Positions 23,553 to 30,067 of a DNA stretch of 64,000 nucleotides are shown here, piece after piece. A program made the position numbers and the translations under genes. The stretch is taken from assembly GCF_002797495.1 (NCBI RefSeq), contig NZ_PGEZ01000002.1, forward strand, positions 62,001 through 126,000, written 5' to 3'. The notes below the pieces were generated by a model. The model did no database searches. It was not told where the DNA came from and saw only the letters and a list, made by a program, of their open reading frames with translations. Positions within the stretch are counted from its first letter, which is position 1. Each line of letters begins with the position of its first letter. Source of the stretch: Mumia flava. GTDB taxonomy: Bacteria; Actinomycetota; Actinomycetes; Propionibacteriales; Nocardioidaceae.

Positions 23553-24236
23553 TCAGAGACGCCGCACGGTCGCGAGCCAGCCCGGAGCGCCGTCGGGGCC
23601 GTGGAAGCGGGTCTCGATCCGTTCCTCGACGATCCGTACGACCTCCCAGCCGGTCGCCGGCGCGAACGCCGCACGCAGCTCGCCCCGGCTGACCGGGTGG
23701 GGGCCGACGTCCTCCCCTTCGTCGCCGAGGCACAGCACGTGCAGCGTGCCGCCCCGCTCGGTCGCCACCGCGAGGCTCGCGACGTAGCGGGGCCGTTCGT
23801 CGGCGTCGCACGTGTGGAACATGCCGCAGTCGAGCACGGTCGCGAAACGGCGGCCGAGAACGGCCAGGTCGAAGGCGTCGCCGACCTCGAACCGCGCCGT
23901 CGCTCCCTGGGCGCCGCTCCCCCGCGCCGCGGCCTTCGTGCGGGCCTCGGCGATGGCCGTCGGCGCCACGTCGACACCGAGGACCTCGACCCCGAGCGAC
24001 GCGACGTGCAGGGCGTTCTCGCCGGTCCCGCAGCCCGCGTCGAGCACCGGACCGCAGAAGGCGCCGGCCTCGGCCAGGCGTACGATCGCCGGCTGCGGAC
24101 GGCCGAGGTCCCACGGGGCGGGCCCCTGGGTGTACGAGGCGTCCCACGGCACGCCGGACATCCGCTCGTGGCTCGTGGGCTCGCGACCGTCGAACGGGTC
24201 GCGGCCAGAGGGCCCTGCACCGGACGCGTCAGCCAC
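23553..24236 (-). CDS. Class I SAM-dependent methyltransferase
   Basis: This 227-residue Rossmann-fold methyltransferase has motif I PVLDAGCGTGENALHV (about 64-79), acidic motif II VLGVDVAPTA and motif LDCGMFHTCDADER, which is typical of the thiopurine-methyltransferase-like/TehB-like group acting on small molecules. The acceptor is unknown. It starts at GTG 24236, overlapping the UvrA2-like stop by 8 nt, so it is the last gene of the five-gene operon begun by the AraC regulator. Confidence 0.8.
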   Translation of the reverse strand: MADASGAGPSGRDPFDGREPTSHERMSGVPWDASYTQGPAPWDLGRPQPAIVRLAEAGAFCGPVLDAGCGTGENALHVASLGVEVLGVDVAPTAIAEARTKAAARGSGAQGATARFEVGDAFDLAVLGRRFATVLDCGMFHTCDADERPRYVASLAVATERGGTLHVLCLGDEGEDVGPHPVSRGELRAAFAPATGWEVVRIVEERIETRFHGPDGAPGWLATVRRL

Positions 24237-26619
24237 CGACGTACGCCGCCAGGTGCTCGCCGGTCAGGGTGGAGCGCGCCGCGACGAGCTCGGACGGTGT
24301 GCCCTCGAACACGACCGTCCCTCCGTCGTGGCCCGCGCCCGGGCCGAGGTCGATGATCCAGTCCGCGTGCGCCATCACGGCCTGGTGGTGCTCGATCACG
24401 ATCACCGACTTGCCGGACTCGACCAGCCGGTCGAGCAGCCCGAGGAGGTTCTCGACGTCCGCGAGGTGGAGGCCCGTGGTCGGCTCGTCGAGCACGTAGA
24501 CACCGCCCTTCTCCCCCAGGTGCGTCGCCAGCTTGATCCGCTGGCGCTCGCCGCCGGAGAGCGTGGTGAGCGGCTGGCCGAGCTTGAGGTAGCCGAGCCC
24601 GACGTCCGCGAGGCGGTCGAGGATCTTGTGCGCGGCCGGTGTCCGGGCGTCGCCGTCGGCGAAGAACGCCTCCGCCTGGGCCACCGACATCGCGAGGACG
24701 TCCGCGATGTTCTGCCCACCGAGCGTGTACTCGAGCACCGCCGCCTGGAAGCGCTTGCCCTCGCACTCCTCGCACGTCGTCTCGACGGTGTCCATGATCC
24801 CGAGGTCGGTGTAGATCACCCCGGCGCCCTTGCACGCGGGGCAGGCGCCCTCGGAGTTGGAGCTGAACAGGGCCGGCTTCACGCCGTTGGCCTTCGCGAA
24901 CGCCTTGCGGATCGGGTCGAGCAGCCCGGTGTAGGTCGCCGGGTTGCTTCGCCGCGACCCACGGATCGCGCCCTGGTCGATCACGACCACGTCGTCGCGA
25001 TCGGCCAGCTCCCCGTGGATCAACGAGCTCTTGCCGGACCCGGCGACCCCCGTGACGACGCACAGGACCCCGAGCGGGACGTCGACGTCCACGTCGCGGA
25101 GGTTGTGGGTCGAGGCGCCGCGGATCTCGAGGGCGTCGGTCGCCTTGCGGACCTCGTCCTTCAACGACGCCCGGTCCTCGAGGTGCCGCCCCGTGATCGT
25201 GTCGCTGCCGCGCAGCTCGTCGACGCTGCCCTCGAAGCACACCGTCCCGCCGTCGGAGCCGGCACCCGGCCCGAGGTCGACGACGTGGTCGGCGATCGCG
25301 ATCGTCTCCGGCTTGTGCTCCACGACCAGCACCGTGTTGCCCTTGTCGCGCAGCTGCACGAGCAGGGCGTTCATCCGCTCGATGTCGTGCGGGTGCAGGC
25401 CGATCGTGGGCTCGTCGAACACGTAGGTGACGTCGGTCAGGGAGGACCCGAGGTGGCGGATCATCTTCGTACGCTGTGCCTCGCCGCCCGAGAGCGTCCC
25501 GGCCGGACGGTCCAGCGACAGGTAGCCGAGCCCGATCTCGGAGAACGAGTCCAGCAGGTGCTGCAGCCCGCGCAGCAGCGGCGCGACGCTCGGCTCGTCG
25601 AGGTCACGGATCCATGCCGCGAGGTCGGTGATCTGCATCGCGCACAGGTCGGCGATGCTGTGGCCCCGGATCTTCGACGAGCGGGCTTCGGGAGCGAGCC
25701 GTGTCCCCTCGCACTCCGGGCAGGTCTGGAACGTCACCGCACGCTCGACGAACCGTTGGATGTGGGGCTGCAGCGCGTCGACGTCCTTCGACAGCATCGA
25801 CTTCTGGATCGACGGGATGAGACCGCTGTAGGTGAGGTTGATGCCGTCGACCTTGATCTTCGTCGGCTCCCGGTAGAGCAGGTCGTGGAGCTCCTTCTTG
25901 GTGTACTTCGCGATCGGCTTGTCCGGGTCGAAGTAGCCGGCGCCGCGGAAGATCCGCCCGTACCAGCCGTCCATCGAGTAGCCGGGGATCGTCAGCGCAC
26001 CCTCGTTCAACGACTTGGAGTCGTCGTAGAGGGCCGTCAGATCGACGTCGCTGACGCTGCCCATCCCCTCGCACCGGGGGCACATGCCGCCGAGGCGGGT
26101 GAACGTCGCCTTCTCGGCCTTGGTCTTGCTGCCTCGCTCCACGGTGATCGCGCCGCTGGCCCGCACCGTGGGGATGTTGAACGAGTAGGCGTTCGGGGAG
26201 CCGATGTGCGGGTCCCCGAGCCGGCTGAACAGGATCCTCAGCATGGCGTTCGCGTCGGTCGCGGTGCCGACGGTCGAGCGAGGGTTGGACCCCATCCGCT
26301 CCTGGTCGACGATGATCGCCGTCGTGAGGCCCTCGAGCAGGTCCACCTCCGGACGCGCCAGGCTCGGCATGAAGCCCTGCACGAACGCCGGGTACGTCTC
26401 GTTGATCATGCGCTGCGACTCGGCGGCGATCGTCGCGAATACCAACGAGCTCTTGCCCGAGCCGGACACCCCGGTGAACGCGGTCAGCCGCCGCTTCGGG
26501 ATCTCGACCGAGACGTCCTTCAGGTTGTGCACCCGCGCGCCCTGGACGCGGATGAGGTCGTGGCTGTCGGCGAGGTGCGGGGGCGTGCTCGCGGCGTCGG
26601 ACTTCGTCGGCGGGGTCAT
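24229..26619 (-). CDS. UvrA2-type ABC ATPase (excinuclease UvrA-like, drug-resistance class)
   Basis: This 796-residue protein has two ABC ATPase halves: Walker A GVSGSGKSS at 50-58 and GVAGSGKSS in the second half, two LSGGE signatures (GTLSGGEAQRTKM, TTLSGGERQRIKL), and zinc-finger pairs CPRCEGMG/CPECEGTR and CPACKGAG/CEECEGKR. It is shorter than UvrA (about 950), consistent with loss of the UvrB-binding domain. UvrA2/DrrC-like members are tied to resistance to DNA-binding drugs. It overlaps both neighbours by a few bases. ATG 26619. Confidence 0.9.
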   Translation of the reverse strand: MTPPTKSDAASTPPHLADSHDLIRVQGARVHNLKDVSVEIPKRRLTAFTGVSGSGKSSLVFATIAAESQRMINETYPAFVQGFMPSLARPEVDLLEGLTTAIIVDQERMGSNPRSTVGTATDANAMLRILFSRLGDPHIGSPNAYSFNIPTVRASGAITVERGSKTKAEKATFTRLGGMCPRCEGMGSVSDVDLTALYDDSKSLNEGALTIPGYSMDGWYGRIFRGAGYFDPDKPIAKYTKKELHDLLYREPTKIKVDGINLTYSGLIPSIQKSMLSKDVDALQPHIQRFVERAVTFQTCPECEGTRLAPEARSSKIRGHSIADLCAMQITDLAAWIRDLDEPSVAPLLRGLQHLLDSFSEIGLGYLSLDRPAGTLSGGEAQRTKMIRHLGSSLTDVTYVFDEPTIGLHPHDIERMNALLVQLRDKGNTVLVVEHKPETIAIADHVVDLGPGAGSDGGTVCFEGSVDELRGSDTITGRHLEDRASLKDEVRKATDALEIRGASTHNLRDVDVDVPLGVLCVVTGVAGSGKSSLIHGELADRDDVVVIDQGAIRGSRRSNPATYTGLLDPIRKAFAKANGVKPALFSSNSEGACPACKGAGVIYTDLGIMDTVETTCEECEGKRFQAAVLEYTLGGQNIADVLAMSVAQAEAFFADGDARTPAAHKILDRLADVGLGYLKLGQPLTTLSGGERQRIKLATHLGEKGGVYVLDEPTTGLHLADVENLLGLLDRLVESGKSVIVIEHHQAVMAHADWIIDLGPGAGHDGGTVVFEGTPSELVAARSTLTGEHLAAYVGG

Positions 26620-27095
26620 GCGTCCATTGTCTCCTCGGTCGGGTCCAGCCAGCGGCCGCCGCGCATCAGCGTGCGGCCCTCGATCTCGTTCGCCTCGCGC
26701 CACGCCTGCATCCGTACGGGGCGCAGCACGAGGTAGAGGTAGTCGTCGCCGTCGCGCGGATCCCAGTCGGCCTGCGCGGCGTACGCCGCGGCCAGCGCCG
26801 GATCGTCGGTCGCCGTGCCGCTGCGGTCGAGCTCGGCGTCGATCATGACGACGTCGCGGGTCGGCCCGACGCCGAGCCGCGCCGTTCCGGAGGTCAGCAG
26901 GTTGCGAGCGGTCACCGACCTCGCCTGCACCGCGATCACGGCGCGTTCGCCGACCCAGGCCAGCGACACCGGGACCAGGTGCGGTGCCCCGGCTGCGGAG
27001 GCGGTCGCGACCCACACGTCGATCGCCGGGGTGGCGAGCATCACCCGGGCGTCCGCGATGCGGGCCCTGAGCGGACGGGGCGGTGCGGGCGGCAC
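26616..27095 (-). CDS. Pyridoxamine 5'-phosphate oxidase-fold (F420/FMN-binding) protein
   Basis: This 159-residue protein has IDVWVATASAAGAPHLVPVS, the split-beta-barrel start of PNPOx-like flavin/F420-binding proteins, and RSVTARNLLTSGTARLGVG, the strand and turn that contact the cofactor phosphate. F420-dependent actinobacterial members reduce a range of unsaturated compounds; the cofactor here is not provable. Start GTG 27095 lies 3 nt after the VOC gene's stop. Its end overlaps the UvrA2 start (ATGA). Confidence 0.75.
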   Translation of the reverse strand: MPPAPPRPLRARIADARVMLATPAIDVWVATASAAGAPHLVPVSLAWVGERAVIAVQARSVTARNLLTSGTARLGVGPTRDVVMIDAELDRSGTATDDPALAAAYAAQADWDPRDGDDYLYLVLRPVRMQAWREANEIEGRTLMRGGRWLDPTEETMDA

Positions 27096-27098
27096 CGT

Positions 27099-27509
27099 TC
27101 AGCCGGCCTGGTCGATCCGGATGAGGTTGCCCGACGGGTCGCGGAACGCGCAGTCGCGCACGCCGTACGGCTGGTCGGTCGGCTCCTGGACCACCTCGCC
27201 GTTGCCCGCCTGGACCCGCTCGAAGACGGCGTCGAGATCGGGTGTGGCGAGCGTGAGGGCGCCGTAGCTGCCCTTCGCCATCAGCTCGAGGATCGTCTTC
27301 CGTTCCTCGTCGGTGATCCCGGGGTCGGCGGCCGGGGGGTGCAGCACGATCGACGTGCCCGGCTGGTTGGGCGGGCCGACGGTGATCCACCGCATCCCGT
27401 CGTAGCCTACGTCGTTGCGGACCTCGAAGCCGAGGGTGTCGCGATAGAACTCCAGGGCGGCATCGGCGTCGGTGTGCGGCAGGAACGCGTATTGAATCGT
27501 GATGTCCAT
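27099..27509 (-). CDS. VOC-family (glyoxalase-like) protein in AraC-UvrA2 operon
   Basis: This 136-residue single VOC protein has QYAFLPHTDADAALEFYRDT as its first strand and helix, FEVRNDVGYDG and GVRDCAFRDPSGNLIRI, the usual closing strand. The Glu in LIRI and other ligand positions are incomplete for glyoxalase I, so a binding or dioxygenase-like role is open. TAGCGT (27516-27521, minus) lies 6 nt before the ATG, inside the 3' end of the AraC gene, so it has its own leaderless promoter besides read-through from araC. Confidence 0.75.
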   Translation of the reverse strand: MDITIQYAFLPHTDADAALEFYRDTLGFEVRNDVGYDGMRWITVGPPNQPGTSIVLHPPAADPGITDEERKTILELMAKGSYGALTLATPDLDAVFERVQAGNGEVVQEPTDQPYGVRDCAFRDPSGNLIRIDQAG

Positions 27510-27513
27510 GGGC

Positions 27514-27996
27514 TCACGCTAGATGCCGCGCACGCTCCGGCGCTTCTTCATTCCTGATCGGTCGGGTGACCTGCTTGGCGACGCACGCGGGGATCCCGTC
27601 GGTCACCCGCGCCTGGTGGCGGTAGGTGCTCGGCGGCACGCCGACGAGCTCGGTGAACCGCGTGCTGAAGGTCCCCAGCGACGAGCATCCCACCGCGAAG
27701 CAGATGTCGGTCACGCTCATGTCGCCGCGGCGCAGCAGGGCCATCGCACGCTCGATCCGGCGGGTCATGAGGTAGGAGTACGGCGACTCGCCGTAGGCCT
27801 GGCGGAACCGGCGGCTCAGGTGGCCCGAGGACATGCCGACCCCGCGCGCGAGCGCCTCGACGTCGAGCGGCTGCGCGTACTCCCGGTCGATCCGGTCGCG
27901 CACCCGCCGGAGCAGCGCGAGATCGCGCAGCCGCTGCTCGTCGGCCGAGGAGTTCCCCACGTGCCCGATCGTGCCACGCGGCACCGACGGATGCAC
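27514..27996 (-). CDS. AraC-family transcriptional regulator, DNA-binding domain only
   Basis: This 160-residue protein consists almost only of the AraC double helix-turn-helix: RRVRDRIDREYAQPLDVEAL, GMSSGHLSRRFRQAYGESPY, then DICFAVGCSSLGTFSTRFTE with VGVPPSTYR. There is no N-terminal sensor domain, so it may be constitutive or controlled by level. It starts at GTG 27996. The 26-bp element repeated upstream of both VOC genes, one copy inside this gene's own 3' end, is its likely target. It is divergent from a methyltransferase remnant. Confidence 0.85.
   Translation of the reverse strand: MHPSVPRGTIGHVGNSSADEQRLRDLALLRRVRDRIDREYAQPLDVEALARGVGMSSGHLSRRFRQAYGESPYSYLMTRRIERAMALLRRGDMSVTDICFAVGCSSLGTFSTRFTELVGVPPSTYRHQARVTDGIPACVAKQVTRPIRNEEAPERARHLA
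27535..27560 (-). promoter_or_regulatory. 26-bp element upstream of VOC gene 2, inside araC coding end
   Basis: This is the second copy of the 23496-23521 element (23 of 26 identical), again ending 13 nt upstream of the -10 hexamer TAGCGT. It encodes part of the AraC tail (RNEEAPE) as well, so it is both coding and regulatory. Confidence 0.65.
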
Positions 27997-28042
27997 CCGT
28001 ACCCGGTTGCGCGCGACCCGGCGGCCGCGCGAGCATCACGGC

Positions 28043-28540
28043 ATGCGGTCCTTCGAGGAGCTGGTCGCGGAGGCGGAGGCCGCTGACGTCGGCGGGTGGG
28101 ACTTCGGGTGGCTCGACGGCCGCGCGACCGAAGAGCGCCCGCCGTGGGGGTACGCCCGGCGGCTCGCGGGCCGGCTCGCGGAGGTCGGATCTGCGCTGGA
28201 CCTCGACACCGGTGGCGGCGAGGTGCTCGCCCAGGCACCGATCCTGCCGTCTCGCACCTGCGCGACCGAGTCCTGGCCGCCGAACGCGCAACGGGCCCGA
28301 GACCGGCTCGCCCAGCGCGGTGTCGCGGTGGTCGAGACGGCGCCGGGCGAGGCGCTGCCGTTCGCGGACGACGCGTTCGCGCTCGTGTCGTCGCGACACC
28401 CGGTCCGGCCGGCGTGGGGCGAGATCGCCCGCGTCCTCGAACCCGGCGGCCGCTACCTCGCGCAGCACGTCGGTCCGGCGTCGGCGTTCGAGCTGATCGA
28501 GCACTTCCTCGGTCCCCGCCACCCCCAGGCCGAGGCCTGA
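28043..28540 (+). CDS. Class I methyltransferase-like protein, C-terminally short
   Basis: This 165-residue protein has SFEELVAEAEAADVGGWDFG, WLDGRATEERPPWGYARRL, then a degenerate motif I LDLDTGGGEVLA and FALVSSRHPVRPAWGEIARV. As remembered, close relatives run to about 240-250 residues; here the frame stops after EHFLGPRHPQAEA, so the C-terminal third is missing. It may be a decaying gene or a minimal variant. It lies 46 nt from the divergent araC and just before the CTCCCAG repeats. Confidence 0.55.
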   Translation: MRSFEELVAEAEAADVGGWDFGWLDGRATEERPPWGYARRLAGRLAEVGSALDLDTGGGEVLAQAPILPSRTCATESWPPNAQRARDRLAQRGVAVVETAPGEALPFADDAFALVSSRHPVRPAWGEIARVLEPGGRYLAQHVGPASAFELIEHFLGPRHPQAEA

Positions 28541-28561
28541 GCCTCGCCGCGGTCTCCGCGG

Positions 28562-28590
28562 CTCCCAGGAACCTCCCAGCCGGCTCCCAG
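28562..28590 (+). promoter_or_regulatory. Three CTCCCAG direct repeats at 11-bp spacing (OmpR/PhoB-type box)
   Basis: CTCCCAG occurs at 28562, 28573 and 28584, each separated by 4 nt, giving an exact 11-bp period. Tandem 7-mers with 11-bp spacing are the binding pattern of OmpR/PhoB-family response regulators, which dock side by side on one helix face. The box ends 53 nt before the DUF4956 start, where an activator would overlap the -35 region. Confidence 0.7.
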
Positions 28591-28643
28591 CCGGTGCTGC
28601 AGCCTGCGTGGTGATCTGGACTCCGACCGTCACGAAGGAGCTC

Positions 28644-29231
28644 ATGTCCATGTCACTGTCCCTGGCCCACCTGGCCGACCTCGTCGCGATCGCGGTGCTG
28701 GTCGGTGCGCTCTTCCTGCCCCGGCACGGGCGGCGCGAGCTCGTCGTCGCGTACCTCGTCGTGAACGTCGGAGTGATGGCCGTCGCGACCGCGCTCGCGT
28801 CCAGCACCGTCGGTGCAGGCCTCGGGCTCGGGATCTTCGGTGTCCTCTCGATCATCCGGCTGCGCTCCGAGGAGCTGTCGCAGCCCGAGGTCGCGTACTA
28901 CTTCGCCGCGCTCGCGCTCGGGCTCCTCGGCGGTCTCGGCTCGGAGTCGTGGCTCACGCCGGCGCTCATGGCCGCCGTCCTCGTCGTCCTGTGGATCGGC
29001 GACCACCCCCGGCTGACCCACCGCGCCCGTCGGCAGGAGCTCGTGCTCGACCAGGCGTTCACCGACGAGGACACGCTCCGCCACCACCTCACGCAGCTGC
29101 TCGGCGCCGAGCCCACCCGGGTCGACATCCGCAAGACCGACCTCGTCAACGACACGACCGTCGCGACCGTGAGCTATCGGACGTCGGCGACCGCGGTCTC
29201 CCGGCCCGCGACCGTCGGAGGCGACCGGTGA
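28644..29231 (+). CDS. DUF4956 membrane protein
   Basis: This 195-residue protein has four or so transmembrane helices in the first 115 residues (LADLVAIAVLVGALFLPRHG, VVAYLVVNVGVMAVATALAS, GLGLGIFGVLSIIRLRSEEL) and a soluble C-terminal domain. GIFGVLSIIRLRSE is a conserved DUF4956 motif. The family accompanies VTC-domain and CotH/carbohydrate-binding proteins in bacteria; its role is unknown. ATG 28644 has AAGGAG 3 nt upstream. It is first gene of a three-gene operon with overlapping ends. Confidence 0.8.
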   Translation: MSMSLSLAHLADLVAIAVLVGALFLPRHGRRELVVAYLVVNVGVMAVATALASSTVGAGLGLGIFGVLSIIRLRSEELSQPEVAYYFAALALGLLGGLGSESWLTPALMAAVLVVLWIGDHPRLTHRARRQELVLDQAFTDEDTLRHHLTQLLGAEPTRVDIRKTDLVNDTTVATVSYRTSATAVSRPATVGGDR

Positions 29232-30067
29232 ACGCCGCCGTCACGACGGCGCCGGCGGACGTGATCCGCGACGGCCTCGCGCACCTCGCCCCGGTCGCCC
29301 TCGACGCCCTGGTCGACGTCGCCGGCCTGCTCACCCGGGTCGACCGCAAGTACGTGGTCGAGCTACAGCGGGTCCCGGGGCTCCTCGCCGGACTGCCCGA
29401 GGGCGCCCGGGCGCTCGAGATCGACGGCGAGCGCGTGTTCGGATACCGCTCGACGTACCTCGACACGCCGGCGCTCGACGGCTACTTCGCTGCGGGGCAG
29501 GGTCGGCGTCGTCGGTTCAAGGTCCGCACCCGCGCGTACCTCGACACCGGGACGTCGTGGCTCGAGGTCAAGACCCGCGGCAGCCGCGGGACCACGGTCA
29601 AGCAGCGCATGCCGCACCCGGACGCCGAAACGGTGCCGGTCTCTCCCGACGGTCACACCTTCGTGGACGCTGCGCTCGCGTCCGGACGGATCAACCGGGT
29701 GCGGCCACAGGAACTCACCCCGGTCCTGGTGACCGCGTACCGGCGCGCCACCGTGCTGCTGCCCGCGACCGCCAGCCGCGTCACGATCGACGTGGACCTC
29801 GGCTGGACGTCGCTGCGCCCGCGGTGCCCGGGCGAGCTGGCCCGGCCCAGCCTCGCGATCGTCGAGACCAAGACCGGGTCCACCCCCTCGGAGGTCGACC
29901 GGCTGCTGTGGTCTCACGGCCACCGGCCGGTCCGGATCTCCAAGTACGCGGTCGGCATGGCCGCGCTCGACCCCACGCTGCCGCGGCTCAGGTGGGCGCG
30001 CACCCTGCGCCGCGAGCTCGCGATCCCAGCCCCGACCCTCCCCTCGTCCCCCCAGGAGGACCGATGA
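29228..30067 (+). CDS. VTC-domain protein (polyphosphate polymerase-like)
   Basis: This 279-residue protein has the VTC triphosphate-tunnel fold: RVDRKYVVEL with the nucleotide-contacting Arg/Lys, RRRRFKVRTRAYLDTG, WLEVKTRGSRG, and late AIVETKTG with metal-binding glutamate. In yeast Vtc4 this domain makes polyphosphate from ATP; bacterial members beside DUF4956 are uncharacterised. GTG 29228 overlaps the DUF4956 stop, and its own stop overlaps the lipoprotein ATG, so all three are translated from one mRNA. Confidence 0.8.
   Translation: MNAAVTTAPADVIRDGLAHLAPVALDALVDVAGLLTRVDRKYVVELQRVPGLLAGLPEGARALEIDGERVFGYRSTYLDTPALDGYFAAGQGRRRRFKVRTRAYLDTGTSWLEVKTRGSRGTTVKQRMPHPDAETVPVSPDGHTFVDAALASGRINRVRPQELTPVLVTAYRRATVLLPATASRVTIDVDLGWTSLRPRCPGELARPSLAIVETKTGSTPSEVDRLLWSHGHRPVRISKYAVGMAALDPTLPRLRWARTLRRELAIPAPTLPSSPQEDR

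Noticed and set aside
24229-26619. Canonical nucleotide-excision UvrA
   Set aside because: The length (796) and the regulator-VOC-PNPOx neighbourhood fit the UvrA2 class; the housekeeping uvrA is usually longer and near uvrB/uvrC, which are absent.
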